Shown here one piece after another: positions 1 through 8,099 of a stretch of DNA of 64,000 bases (positions are counted from its first letter, which is position 1; each line of letters starts with the position of its first letter). This DNA comes from Thiohalomonas denitrificans (GTDB taxonomy: Bacteria; Pseudomonadota; Gammaproteobacteria; Thiohalomonadales; Thiohalomonadaceae), in contig NZ_FMWD01000001.1 in NCBI RefSeq assembly GCF_900102855.1, forward strand, positions 324,766 through 388,765. The letters run 5' to 3'. The notes below the pieces were generated by a model, which searched no databases, had not been told where the DNA came from, and worked only from the letters and a program-made list of their open reading frames with translations. The position numbers and the translations under genes were made by a program.

Positions 1-283
1 AAAGAATGCCCTCGGGTCCGTGCCGCCGGGCATCCGGCAACAGGGCCGGCGTCGCCCACTCGACGTGCTCTCCGCTGCGGAACGGGATGCCGCGCAGGTC
101 GCTCGGCTCCATTTGCGAGAGCCGGACGTCGATGACCGGGACCTCATGTCGCTGTCCCACCTGGGTCACCATCTGGGATTTCCCCACGCCGGGCGGACCC
201 CACAGCATCACCGGAGTGTGATGTCCCTCGCGAGTACTGGAAAATTCACGCTCGAGAACACTGGTCACGTGTGCAGGACGCAT
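1..283 (-). CDS. MoxR-type AAA+ ATPase, N-terminal fragment
   Basis: This is the first 94 codons of a leftward gene that runs off the window. The start is ATG at 283, preceded by a GGGGAG ribosome site about 7 bases upstream. Residues 31-38 read GPPGVGKS, a Walker A loop, and the following segment (VIDVRLSQMEPSDLRGIP) matches the early part of MoxR/YehL-like AAA+ ATPases, which remodel or insert cofactors into partner proteins, often with a von Willebrand factor A protein encoded downstream. The Walker B and sensor regions and any partner gene lie outside the window, so the subfamily and client cannot be named. Confidence 0.75.
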   Translation of the reverse strand, partial: MRPAHVTSVLEREFSSTREGHHTPVMLWGPPGVGKSQMVTQVGQRHEVPVIDVRLSQMEPSDLRGIPFRSGEHVEWATPALLPDARRHGPEGIL

Positions 284-512
284 GGACACTCCCCAAAAAT
301 ATTCAAATCAGAAAAAACTCCGCCCCAAATAGCAGGATCACTCGACGGAGAAACCAACCAATAGTTTAGCAGAATTGTCGGAATTACGAAAAACCCTTTC
401 GACCATGGGGAAGACGGAGCGCACGCCCGAAAAACCTGTTGTACCCCGTGGTTACAAGTTCTTCATTAATTCGGGCCTGCGCAGCAGGGGGGATACGGCT
501 CGCGACCGGGAC

Positions 513-956
513 TCATCTTTCCGAACGAAGCGGAGCTAACTCGCCCGTGACGCGGAAGCGCCGATAGTCATCCAGGATGGTGGCATGATCAAAGGCAAGC
601 GGGCCGGGCGGCTGGTCGGGGTCGTAGACTCCCAGTGCCTTGGCGTCGTCCCGCGCGACCGGTTCTCCACGGGCCTCGGCGACATAGACCGCGCTCACGG
701 TATGCCCCCGTGGATCGCGCCCGGGGTCAGAATAGCAGCCAAGCAGCGTCTTGAGAGTGATATCGAGGCCGGTCTCTTCCCTGGCCTCGCGGACGGTCGC
801 CCTCTCGAGGCTTTCTCCGACATCGACAAAACCACCGGGCCAGGCGTAACCGTGGGGTGGATTGCGCCGTTCGATGAGGACGATGGGACGCCCCGGCCGA
901 TCCACCAGTTCAATAATGGCGTCGACGGTCACCAACGGTGTCTCGGGGCGCCCCAT
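513..956 (-). CDS. NUDIX hydrolase
   Basis: A 147-residue protein with a complete Nudix box: GGFVDVGESLERATV followed by REAREETGLDI, matching G-x5-E-x7-REUxEExGU. It probably hydrolyses a nucleoside diphosphate linked to another moiety, such as ADP-ribose or an oxidised nucleotide; the substrate cannot be read from sequence. I chose ATG 956 (MGRPETP) because AGGAGG lies 8 bases upstream, overlapping the end of the thioredoxin gene; a longer frame to 1010 would run back into that gene. The stop of thioredoxin and this start are 4 bases apart, so the two are probably translated from one transcript. Confidence 0.85.
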   Translation of the reverse strand: MGRPETPLVTVDAIIELVDRPGRPIVLIERRNPPHGYAWPGGFVDVGESLERATVREAREETGLDITLKTLLGCYSDPGRDPRGHTVSAVYVAEARGEPVARDDAKALGVYDPDQPPGPLAFDHATILDDYRRFRVTGELAPLRSER

Positions 957-960
957 TGGA

Positions 961-1338
961 CTAGCCCTCCTGCTGACCTTCCTGCTGCTCGGCCACCTGC
1001 TTGCGGACATCGTCCATATCCAACTCGCGAGCCTTCTCGATCAGCTGCTCCAGCTGCGAACCCTGCAGTGCGCCCGGCTGGGAGTAGATAATGATCTGAT
1101 CGCGGAAGATCATCAGGGTCGGAATCGAGCGAACCTGGAAATGAGCAGCCAGCTCCTGTTCCTGCTCGGTGTTCACCTTGGCAAAGACGATATCGTCATA
1201 CTTCTCCGAGATTTCCTCGAAGACCGGTCCGAAAGACTGACAGGGACCACACCAGGTCGCCCAGAAGTCCACCACGACGAAATTATTACCGCCGATGATT
1301 TCGTCGAAGTTGTCTTTGGTTAGTTCTACAGTCGCCAT
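961..1338 (-). CDS. Thioredoxin
   Basis: A 125-residue thioredoxin-fold protein with the active site WCGPC at 29-33 and the cis-proline segment SIPTLMIF. It is expected to be cytoplasmic (no signal peptide) and to reduce protein disulfides with electrons from thioredoxin reductase. It is about 17 residues longer than the classical TrxA because of a Glu/Gln-rich tail (AEQQEGQQEG), so I do not assign trxA. The start at 1338 has GGGGAG upstream. It appears to be co-transcribed with the NUDIX gene downstream, and a strong terminator isolates it from hslR upstream. Confidence 0.9.
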   Translation of the reverse strand: MATVELTKDNFDEIIGGNNFVVVDFWATWCGPCQSFGPVFEEISEKYDDIVFAKVNTEQEQELAAHFQVRSIPTLMIFRDQIIIYSQPGALQGSQLEQLIEKARELDMDDVRKQVAEQQEGQQEG

Positions 1339-1382
1339 ATTGCATCTCCCCGTCGGTGAGCTCGGCGGTAATCACACCGCCC

Positions 1383-1409
1383 ACAAAACAAAAGCAGGCC
1401 GAAGCCTGC
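1383..1409 (-). terminator. Rho-independent terminator after hslR
   Basis: GCAGGC and GCCTGC form a perfect 6-bp stem. On the minus strand the loop is TTCG and the stem is followed by TTTTGTTTTG. It lies between the hslR stop (1464) and the trxA-like start (1338), so it ends the leftward hslR transcript. Confidence 0.85.
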
Positions 1410-1463
1410 GTCCTTTACTGATATCCCAGTATACACAAGGGGTCCGTTTCTAGCAGGTGCGGC

Positions 1464-1886
1464 TCACTCCTGCCCCTTGTTGAAGCGGATGATATGGCGA
1501 CGTTGGCGCTTGTCGGGCCGCCTCTCGGGGCGGGGTTCACCAGCAGCCATTAACCTACGATTCTCCGCCTGGGCTGCACGACGTTTGCGGCTCTCCTCTG
1601 TCTCGTCATAGAGCTCCTGCGCCTCGGAGGCGGGACCGCGTCGGCCGGACAACTTCGTTACCACGATATCGAAACGGGTGGTCCCCTTGGTGATGGTGAG
1701 CTCGTCTCCAACACGTACGGAACGCGACGGCTTCACCCGACCCCCGTTCAGATGCACATGGCCGCCATTGATCGCCTCTGAGGCCTGGGGACGGGTCTTG
1801 AAAAAGCGTGCAGCCCAAAGCCACTTGTCGAGTCGGACCTCCTCCCGCCCTTCGTTTTCTGGCCCCTGCTTACGCTGTCTGGCCAT
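1464..1886 (-). CDS. hslR: Hsp15 family S4-domain RNA-binding protein
   Basis: A 140-residue basic protein with an S4 RNA-binding domain near the N terminus (RLDKWLWAARFFKTR, then HVHLNGGRVKPS) and a highly basic C-terminal tail (RRPDKRQRRHIIRF). This is the architecture of Hsp15, which in E. coli binds stalled 50S subunits carrying nascent chains and helps to recycle them. ATG 1886 is preferred over the more upstream start of the open frame because GGAGAG sits 5 bases before it and the S4 domain starts soon after. The start overlaps the stop of the zinc-ribbon gene (TGATG), indicating coupled translation. Confidence 0.85.
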   Translation of the reverse strand: MARQRKQGPENEGREEVRLDKWLWAARFFKTRPQASEAINGGHVHLNGGRVKPSRSVRVGDELTITKGTTRFDIVVTKLSGRRGPASEAQELYDETEESRKRRAAQAENRRLMAAGEPRPERRPDKRQRRHIIRFNKGQE

Positions 1887-2110
1887 CAATTCTCTCCGTT
1901 GGCTTCGGCTCGCACCAGCAGTTCCCGGTAAAAATCGAGGGGCAGCAGCGAGTGATCGACGGTTTCGCAGGCAGGGCAGCACTGCAACAACATGACCCCT
2001 AGTGCGTTGTCATCATCGTAGACTTCGCCCTCCAGATGGCGATACTCGATCATTCCCTCGTAGCCGCAATCGGTGCAGACACCCCACACCGAAAGCTCAA
2101 CAGGTTTCAT
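1886..2110 (-). CDS. Small zinc-ribbon protein, function unknown
   Basis: A 74-residue protein starting MKPVELSVWG. It carries CTDCG near the N terminus and CCPAC in the second half, two Cys pairs spaced as in a zinc ribbon, separated by an acidic segment (GEVYDDDNALG). No enzyme motif is visible. It is upstream of, and translationally coupled to, hslR, and divergent from rmuC. The ATG at 2110 has no strong ribosome site, but a longer frame would run through the divergent promoter region. I cannot assign a function. Confidence 0.6.
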   Translation of the reverse strand: MKPVELSVWGVCTDCGYEGMIEYRHLEGEVYDDDNALGVMLLQCCPACETVDHSLLPLDFYRELLVRAEANGEN

Positions 2111-2236
2111 ACAGATTCGATCCGGAATGGGCGATGGTTTAGTGTACCGGATCCACCCTGGCCACCCAATTTCAGAACAGGTCGCGGGAACGGAGGCGCG
2201 ATTTGCATCACGGTTCGCGCCGGGCACGGCCCACGT

Positions 2237-2266
2237 CTGCAAGCCGCAGCCACATCCCGTTATAAT
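2237..2266 (+). promoter_or_regulatory. Candidate sigma-70 promoter for rmuC
   Basis: A perfect TATAAT at 2261-2266 has a weak -35 (CTGCAA at 2237-2242) with an 18-base spacer, 33 bases upstream of the rmuC ATG. This is a pattern match only. Confidence 0.4.
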
Positions 2267-2298
2267 CGCTCCACATCCAGCCATTGGCGAAATCACCC

Positions 2299-3834
2299 AT
2301 GGAAGTTCTCTATCCCGCCCTTGCCCTGTTGATCGGTGCCGGTCTGGCCGCCGCCATCACTCATTTGCTGACGAAATCCCGCCTGCACGATGCGGTGACG
2401 GCGGCGGAGAACCGTGGCAGAGCGGAAATCGTTCACCTGGAACGGCTGCTCTCCGAGCGAGAGCAAACGCTCAGTCGCGTCGAACAGGAGACCGGTGAAT
2501 TACGCGAACAGAAGGCGCGACTGGCGGAGGAAAAGGCCCGCCTGTCAGAAAAGGCCGAGCAGTCATCGGGGCTGAAGGAAGAACTCGAGCAGCTGCGGCA
2601 GAACCACCAAGCCGAGACGCGGGAACTGAACCAGGCGCTGGCGAAGGCCGGCTCCACCATCTCCACACTCAACACGCGACTCGAGGAACAGGAGAAAGCC
2701 AACGCCGAACGCTTCAAGCAACTGGAGGAGGCCAAGAGCAAGATGGCCGCCGAATTTGAAAACCTGGCCAACCGCATCCTCGATGAAAAGAGCCGCAAGT
2801 TCACCGATCAAAACCAGACGCAGCTCGGCACACTTCTGAAACCCATGCGTGAACAGTTAGACGGCTTCCGAAAGAAGGTGGAGGAGATCCATGTCGCCGA
2901 TGTCAAGGAGCGCAGTTCACTGGGCGAGCAGCTCAATCAGCTGAGAGAGCTGAATCAACGGATTAACCAGGAAGCTATCAATCTCACCCGCGCCCTCAAG
3001 GGTGACAAGAAGGCCCAGGGTAACTGGGGTGAATTGATCCTGGAGCGGGTGCTGGAACAGTCGGGTCTGCGCAAGGGTACCGAATACGAGACCCAGGGGG
3101 CCTTCCGCAACGACGAGGGCAAGCTGCTAAAGCCGGACGTGGTGATTCACCTGCCCGAAGGCAAGGACGTGGTAGTCGACTCCAAGGTGTCGCTTCTGGC
3201 CTACAACCACTACGTAAACGCCGAAGACGACGAAGCCCGCGGGCTCGCCCTGCGCGAACACGTGCAGGCCGTCCGCCAGCATATCGATCAGCTCTCCGGA
3301 AAGGATTACGGCGCCCTGAACGGACTGCGCTCGCTCGATTTCGTGCTCATGTTCATGCCCATCGAACCGGCCTTTGTCGCCGCATTCCAGGCCGACGAAA
3401 AGCTCTTCGCCGACGCCTTCGAGCGGCGCATCGTCGTGGTGACCCCTACCACCCTCCTCGCCACCCTGCGCACCATCGAGAATATCTGGCGATATGAGCG
3501 GCGGAACGAGCATGCCCGTGATATTGCCGACCGGGCGGGAGCGGTCTACGACAAGCTGCGCGGTTTCGTCGAGGATCTCGAAAAGCTCGGCAACCAGCTG
3601 GACACCGTCCATGGCACCTACGAAGGGGTGATGAACAAACTCACCCGCGGGCGCGGTAATCTTATCAGCCAGTCACAGAAGTTCCTGGAACTGGGCGTCA
3701 AGGTCAAAAAGGAGTTGCCCAAGACGATTCTGGAGCAGTCCGATATCGGTCCGGAAGAGAACCGATCGCAGGAGACCGACCAGGCGGAGCCCAAAGAGAT
3801 ACCCGCGGTGCTGGCCGGGAGCGAAACGAAGTAA
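2299..3834 (+). CDS. rmuC: DNA recombination protein RmuC
   Basis: A 511-residue protein. Residues 1-20 form a hydrophobic anchor (LYPALALLIGAGLAAAIT), followed by a long coiled coil rich in Glu, Lys, Gln and Arg (about 30-170). The conserved RmuC core comes next, including KKAQGNWGELILERVLEQSG, VVDSKVSL and FMPIEPAF. RmuC proteins limit recombination at inverted repeats and are thought to be membrane-tethered nuclease-like proteins related to restriction endonuclease folds. I take ATG 2299; an in-frame TTG at 2284 would add five residues. It stands alone, with a convergent kinase gene 23 bases downstream. Confidence 0.93.
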   Translation: MEVLYPALALLIGAGLAAAITHLLTKSRLHDAVTAAENRGRAEIVHLERLLSEREQTLSRVEQETGELREQKARLAEEKARLSEKAEQSSGLKEELEQLRQNHQAETRELNQALAKAGSTISTLNTRLEEQEKANAERFKQLEEAKSKMAAEFENLANRILDEKSRKFTDQNQTQLGTLLKPMREQLDGFRKKVEEIHVADVKERSSLGEQLNQLRELNQRINQEAINLTRALKGDKKAQGNWGELILERVLEQSGLRKGTEYETQGAFRNDEGKLLKPDVVIHLPEGKDVVVDSKVSLLAYNHYVNAEDDEARGLALREHVQAVRQHIDQLSGKDYGALNGLRSLDFVLMFMPIEPAFVAAFQADEKLFADAFERRIVVVTPTTLLATLRTIENIWRYERRNEHARDIADRAGAVYDKLRGFVEDLEKLGNQLDTVHGTYEGVMNKLTRGRGNLISQSQKFLELGVKVKKELPKTILEQSDIGPEENRSQETDQAEPKEIPAVLAGSETK

Positions 3835-3857
3835 ATCCCGAGAAAGGTGGCAGTCTG

Positions 3858-5204
3858 TTACCCCGACGATTCGCCACCATCCGGCAAGGGAAAGTGCACT
3901 TCCGAACGCAGGCCGCCAAGCGTCCTCGAGCGCTCCAGTTTCAAGGCACCCCCGTAATCCACGACGATGGCACTGACAATGCTCAGCCCGAGCCCATGAC
4001 CGGGGCTGGACTCATCCAGCCGCTGGCCTCTCTCCAGCAGTGCCTTGCATTCGTCGGGTGGACACCCGGGACCGTCATCCTCGACGACCGCCTCCAGTAC
4101 GTTGCCGCTCTCTGCCAACGAAATCCGGACCCGATGCTGGGCCCATTTGGTGGCGTTATCGATGAGGTTGCCGAACAGCTCGAGCATGTCGTCCCTATCC
4201 AGCGGGTAGGCCTTCCTTGAGGAGACCGACAGATCGACGTCCAGTTGCCGACCGCGGTGGAGCCGCTCGATGGTATTCACCAGGGGCGGCAGATCCTGTA
4301 CGGGTCGAAACAGCTGACCCGGGCGACCGGCACCGGCCACCCGCGCCCTGCGCAACTCGCGGTCGATACGCTGGGTGATGGTATCGAGGGCCCGATGGAT
4401 GGAGGTTCGATCCTCAGCGGGTAACGGCAAGGTGGGGTCACCCGCAATCTGGTTGAGATGACTGAGCGGGTTCTTCAGGGCATGGGTGAGATTACCGAGA
4501 GCATCACGGGAGCGCTGCAGCCGTTTCCCGGTGACGGTGAGCAGATGATTGATCTCGTCGACCAGCGGCCGGATCTCTTCGGGCACGTCGGTTGCGAGCT
4601 GATCGAGCTCTCCCGAATTGAGCCGTGATACCTGCCGGCGCAACCGGACGAGCGGAGCTAGCCCCCGCTGCACCAGCCGGCGCTGGATCAATAAGAGCCC
4701 GATCAGGGCCGCCAGAGTGACCAGGCCATAGGCGAGCTGAAACCCGCGAATGGGGGCGGCCAGCGGGGAGAGGTCCTCGGCCACAATAATCCGCACCGTT
4801 TCACCGCCCTTCTGGTATCGACCGGCAACCGCGATGAGCGGTTGGTCCTGCGGCCCGGAAATCTCAAAAGCCTGCTCACGTACGCTGGTTTGCGGCACCT
4901 GGAGGGTATCGTCCCACAAGGAGCGGGAATAAAACTCCCGGCCGGACATTTCGAGCTGATAGTAGTGTCCGGAAAATGGCCGCCGATAGACCGGGCTGAT
5001 GGCTGTTTCGCTCAACTGCAGCTGCCCGTCGACACCCGGCTCCAGCAAGGCCAGTATGCCTTCGGCATCATGGAAAAGCCGTTCCTCGACATAGCTCTCG
5101 ACAAGGTCGCGGGTGAAGAGGCTAATCGCCCCCCACTGAATCAGGAACAGCAGCACCAGGCTGATGCCGAGCCCGAGATCAAGACGACGCCGGAGCGAAC
5201 TCAC
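3858..5204 (-). CDS. PhoQ/QseC-like sensor histidine kinase
   Basis: A 448-residue kinase with transmembrane helices at about 11-31 and 157-175 enclosing a periplasmic sensor of about 125 residues, then HAMP (176-230). The dimerisation/phosphoacceptor region has His241 in [13 protein letters not shown]. The ATPase domain shows [13 protein letters not shown] (N box), EDDGPG (G1) and GHGLGLSIV (G2). The start overlaps the response-regulator stop by 4 bases, so they are a translationally coupled pair. It is the last gene of the operon that starts with cytochrome b561, so its signal is plausibly redox-related or a cationic ligand as in the PhoQ group; this is inference from position. Confidence 0.92.
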   Translation of the reverse strand: MSSLRRRLDLGLGISLVLLFLIQWGAISLFTRDLVESYVEERLFHDAEGILALLEPGVDGQLQLSETAISPVYRRPFSGHYYQLEMSGREFYSRSLWDDTLQVPQTSVREQAFEISGPQDQPLIAVAGRYQKGGETVRIIVAEDLSPLAAPIRGFQLAYGLVTLAALIGLLLIQRRLVQRGLAPLVRLRRQVSRLNSGELDQLATDVPEEIRPLVDEINHLLTVTGKRLQRSRDALGNLTHALKNPLSHLNQIAGDPTLPLPAEDRTSIHRALDTITQRIDRELRRARVAGAGRPGQLFRPVQDLPPLVNTIERLHRGRQLDVDLSVSSRKAYPLDRDDMLELFGNLIDNATKWAQHRVRISLAESGNVLEAVVEDDGPGCPPDECKALLERGQRLDESSPGHGLGLSIVSAIVVDYGGALKLERSRTLGGLRSEVHFPLPDGGESSG

Positions 5205-5866
5205 TGGGAGTCCCGAAAGACATAGCCCTGTCCACGCCGTGTCTCGATGTGCTCTTTGCCGAGCTTGCGACGAAGGCGATTGACGTACACCTCGATGACA
5301 TTACTGTCGCGGTCGTCGTCATACTCATAGACATGGTCCGAAAGACGCAGCTTGGAAAGCACCTTGTTCGGATGGAGCATGAAGTAGCGCAGCAGGCGGA
5401 ATTCGGTGCCGGTCAGTTCGTGTGAATAGCCCTCTTCATCAATGACCTGCTGCCGCTCCTCATCCAGCCGCAAACCGGCGCACTGCACGGAGCCCTCGGC
5501 CCGGCCGGCCATTCGACGCAGCAGTGCGGAAATACGCGCCAGCAACTCCTCGGTGTGGAACGGCTTGGCGACGTAGTCATCGGCGCCCGCCTGCAGCCCA
5601 TCCACCTTCTCCTGCCAGCTATCACGAGCCGTCAAGATAATGACCGGCACCCGGTTTCCCGCCGAGCGCCACGCCTCCAGTACTTGCAGCCCCGGCTTTT
5701 TCGGCAACCCAAGATCGAGAATAATCAGGTCGTAGGGCTCTTCTTTTCCGAGGAATTCCGCCTCGATGCCGTCTGCCGCGATGTCGACGACGTACCCGGC
5801 CCGCCCCAGGCTCTTCTTGAGCCGGGTGGCCAGTTCGTTGTCGTCTTCAACCAGCAGCAGGCGCAT
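5201..5866 (-). CDS. OmpR/PhoP-family response regulator
   Basis: A 221-residue regulator with a receiver domain (acidic pocket ED at 7-8, phospho-acceptor Asp51 in ILDLGLP, Thr in ILTARD, Lys in VAKPF). A winged-helix DNA-binding domain follows ([41 protein letters not shown]). It is the cognate partner of the kinase downstream, with a 4-base overlap. A candidate direct-repeat site at 7871-7892, upstream of the first gene of the operon, could be its target. Confidence 0.93.
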   Translation of the reverse strand: MRLLLVEDDNELATRLKKSLGRAGYVVDIAADGIEAEFLGKEEPYDLIILDLGLPKKPGLQVLEAWRSAGNRVPVIILTARDSWQEKVDGLQAGADDYVAKPFHTEELLARISALLRRMAGRAEGSVQCAGLRLDEERQQVIDEEGYSHELTGTEFRLLRYFMLHPNKVLSKLRLSDHVYEYDDDRDSNVIEVYVNRLRRKLGKEHIETRRGQGYVFRDSQ

Positions 5867-5905
5867 GCGGATAACTATCGGTCATTCCGGAAGCGGAGAT
5901 CTGCA

Positions 5906-6259
5906 TCAGTCCTCGTCCTCGAAGCCGAGAAACTCCCCGGTGCCGGCATCGAACAGCAACTCCTCGACACGTCCCTCCGGAGTGAGCAACTTCAATTCGT
6001 AGCAATAGCCCTTCCGGCACTCCGGATAGTCGCGGTCCTTGCGGGGCTCCTCCAGTTCAACCTCCAGCACCTGGCCACTTTGAACCGCTCGTGCAGATTC
6101 GAGGATCTGTTCGAGGGACAGGAGCTGGCCCGACTCACGCAGCCGGCGTGCCGTTTCATGGTCGTCATCAGCCACAAGCGGCGGGCTGAGCAGTACGGCC
6201 AGAACAAGGATTGCCAGGATTCCCAAGAGCCACAGTGGTCGGCGGATGATCGTCGTCAT
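5906..6259 (-). CDS. PepSY-domain exported protein
   Basis: A 117-residue protein with an N-terminal signal or anchor (LLGILAILVLAVLLSPPLVA) followed by a PepSY-like module: ILESARAVQSGQVLEVELEE and then YELKLLTPEGRVEELLFDAGTGEFL. Single PepSY proteins are periplasmic and often sit beside PhoPQ-like systems and b-type cytochromes, where they may modulate a sensor or a redox partner. An additional pair of cysteines (PECRKGYCYELK) could form a disulfide. It starts 4 bases after the dihaem cytochrome stop and is followed after 39 bases by the response regulator. Confidence 0.8.
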   Translation of the reverse strand: MTTIIRRPLWLLGILAILVLAVLLSPPLVADDDHETARRLRESGQLLSLEQILESARAVQSGQVLEVELEEPRKDRDYPECRKGYCYELKLLTPEGRVEELLFDAGTGEFLGFEDED

Positions 6260-6263
6260 CGGA

Positions 6264-6869
6264 TTAGTCTACCCGCCCATATCCGGGGATCACAATCGAG
6301 TCATCATCGTAGATCCCCTTTTCCGCGCCCCGATGGCAGGCCCCACAATTGCTGAAGCTGCGGACTTCGGGATTGTCCTCGACCAACCGGCGCGGGACCT
6401 CATCGTGCTTGGCGAAGAAATAGCGGGTCTCGACAATGCTGATCGGACGCTCATCCGGAGCGATGCTGCGGCTGAACCGGCGGGAACGTTTGGCATCGGA
6501 TTTTTCCGCAGAGTTGGCAACCATATAGGCAAGCAGTTTCTGATGCAGATCGGGCGGCAGTTCTGCGTTATCGCCGAAATGATCCGCCAGTCCCTCCATA
6601 AGCCGCTCCCAGGAGCGGGCTGGTAGCAAGCCGGGCTGATAGGCCATATGACAGGCACCACATTCGGATTGATACAGCTCGTTGTCCACCGGTACTACCC
6701 CGGGGGTGCTCTTGCCCCACGAGAAGAAACCTCGGTCACGGCCCTGTTCATACTCTTCCGACTGACGTTCCCGATAGTCGTTTTCGTCGCTCTGGACCAT
6801 GCCGCTGAAGGCAAACAGTCCCAGAAGTCCAATTACCACCGCGCCCACCGTCATCATTGGTCCGTCCAT
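6264..6869 (-). CDS. Dihaem cytochrome c (DHC family)
   Basis: A 201-residue protein with one N-terminal membrane segment (about 7-24) and two haem sites, both CGACH, at 70-74 and 175-179. This matches the dihaem cytochrome c (DHC) family whose gene, in Rhodobacter sphaeroides and others, neighbours that for the monohaem protein SHP and a b-type cytochrome. DHC is thought to pass electrons from the membrane cytochrome to SHP in the periplasm. A strong GGGGGAG site 9 bases before ATG 6869 fixes the start. It lies 12 bases downstream of the SHP-like gene. Confidence 0.88.
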   Translation of the reverse strand: MDGPMMTVGAVVIGLLGLFAFSGMVQSDENDYRERQSEEYEQGRDRGFFSWGKSTPGVVPVDNELYQSECGACHMAYQPGLLPARSWERLMEGLADHFGDNAELPPDLHQKLLAYMVANSAEKSDAKRSRRFSRSIAPDERPISIVETRYFFAKHDEVPRRLVEDNPEVRSFSNCGACHRGAEKGIYDDDSIVIPGYGRVD

Positions 6870-6881
6870 TATGGTCTCCCC

Positions 6882-7280
6882 CTATTGCGTTCGGATGTAA
6901 CTGAGAAAATCACCCTTTTCCTGGGCCGTGCAGGCGCGGCCCAGGGTCCACTTGCAGTTGCGATAGAGCCACTTGGTAATCTCCCGCCTTTCGGTCAACT
7001 GTTCCGGATTGTTCGATGGAGCCAGGGGCTCGATGGGCTTGCCGGTCCGGGCGTGCTTTCCGGACGCAGTCAGATCGTCGGTATGGCATGAGGCGCAACT
7101 GCGTCCCTGCTCGCCTTCGGCACGCCACAGGCGACGCCCCTCCTCGGCACTGAATTCACCGGCGCCGTCCCTCTGATACTCCTTGAGCAGGCCATCGACC
7201 GGCGCGCCGGCCCCAAGGACCGGCGCCGTTACCAGCAAACCGAAAAGGAACAGTGAACATGTGGATAACAAGCGATACAT
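6882..7280 (-). CDS. SHP-like monohaem cytochrome c (DUF1924)
   Basis: A 132-residue secreted protein with a signal peptide (about 1-24, LLVTAPVLGAGA) and one haem site CASCH at 62-66. The downstream signature RTGKPIEPLAPSNNPEQ and then KWLYRNCKWTLGRACTAQEKGD is the hallmark of DUF1924, the family of sphaeroides haem protein (SHP). In SHP an asparagine is a displaceable axial ligand, allowing binding of oxygen and other small ligands; Asn90 or Asn91 here is a candidate. Cys109 and Cys117 flank the conserved WTLGRA segment as in SHP. It is the second gene of the redox operon. Confidence 0.85.
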   Translation of the reverse strand: MYRLLSTCSLFLFGLLVTAPVLGAGAPVDGLLKEYQRDGAGEFSAEEGRRLWRAEGEQGRSCASCHTDDLTASGKHARTGKPIEPLAPSNNPEQLTERREITKWLYRNCKWTLGRACTAQEKGDFLSYIRTQ

Positions 7281-7291
7281 TTGCGTACTCC

Positions 7292-7840
7292 CTATTCGGG
7301 TTTGCGCCCTGTAACCATGGCGCGGATCAGATTTTCGCGATGCAGCAGGCTGCTGCCGACTACAGCCCCGATATGGATGATCACCAGCAGCAAGGTGAAA
7401 TTGGCGAAGAACTCGTGGATATCCTCAAAGGCGCCACTCGCCAGTACCGTGCCCGCCAGCGGGCCGCCGCCTTCCGCACCGTAGGTGGCCAACCCGGTAA
7501 AAGTGGTTAGCAAGAGGCTACCGAGCAGAACCAGAATCATCGCACCACCGGCCGGGTTGTGGCCGATATAACGCGGCGCCCGTAGCAGCAGCAGCTCCTT
7601 CAGGTAGGCAAGCACCGCGGCCGGCGCGTACACGAAATCGGAAAAGCGGGCGTGGCGGGTACCGATGAAGCCCCACACCAGACGAAACAGCACCAGGCCG
7701 CCAACCAGATAACCCGCATAGACATGCAGCGTCATGAAGTCGTCTTCGGTGAGGTAGGCCAGGGTAAACGCCGCCACCAGACTCCAGTGGAAGAGCCGGA
7801 TCAGCGGGTCCCAGACCTTGATGTCATTTCGTGCGGTCAT
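7292..7840 (-). CDS. Cytochrome b561-family membrane protein
   Basis: A 182-residue di-haem b-type cytochrome of the b561/Ni-Fe-hydrogenase b type with four predicted helices. Candidate haem ligands are histidines in RLFHWSLVAAF, TLHVYAGY, DIHEFFANF and VIIHIGAV. It probably takes electrons from the quinone pool and passes them to the dihaem cytochrome. It is the first gene of the operon b561-SHP-DHC-PepSY-regulator-kinase (gaps 11, 12, 4, 39 and -4 bases). A clear GGAGG ribosome site lies 8 bases before ATG 7840. Confidence 0.9.
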   Translation of the reverse strand: MTARNDIKVWDPLIRLFHWSLVAAFTLAYLTEDDFMTLHVYAGYLVGGLVLFRLVWGFIGTRHARFSDFVYAPAAVLAYLKELLLLRAPRYIGHNPAGGAMILVLLGSLLLTTFTGLATYGAEGGGPLAGTVLASGAFEDIHEFFANFTLLLVIIHIGAVVGSSLLHRENLIRAMVTGRKPE

Positions 7841-7870
7841 CGACTCGCCCTCCAGTTCAACTGTGCAGGC

Positions 7871-7892
7871 AAGCCTAAGGGGTGAGCCTTAA
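7871..7892 (-). promoter_or_regulatory. Candidate response-regulator direct repeat
   Basis: On the minus strand the site reads TTAAGGCT, six bases, TTAGGCTT: a direct repeat 31-52 bases upstream of the cytochrome b561 ATG, in the divergent spacer shared with the flavoprotein gene. OmpR/PhoP-family regulators bind such direct repeats. The spacing is longer than the classical 11-base PhoP or PmrA period, so the assignment is tentative. Confidence 0.3.
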
Positions 7893-8099
7893 ATCAAGCT
7901 GAAAGCAAAACTCCAGAAAGAAATCTCAGAACAGCTCCGCAACGGTTCCGGCCCAACCATAAAGTAGTGCAAAGAAGCGCAAAGGCACCTCAGACCGGTG
8001 CCGCGAATTCCGGGTCGTACTGGTACAGTATGCGCACCCGGGTGGACCCGTCCGGAATCGCACTCCGGCGGCAAACCAGTTTGTTCAGGTATCAACGAT

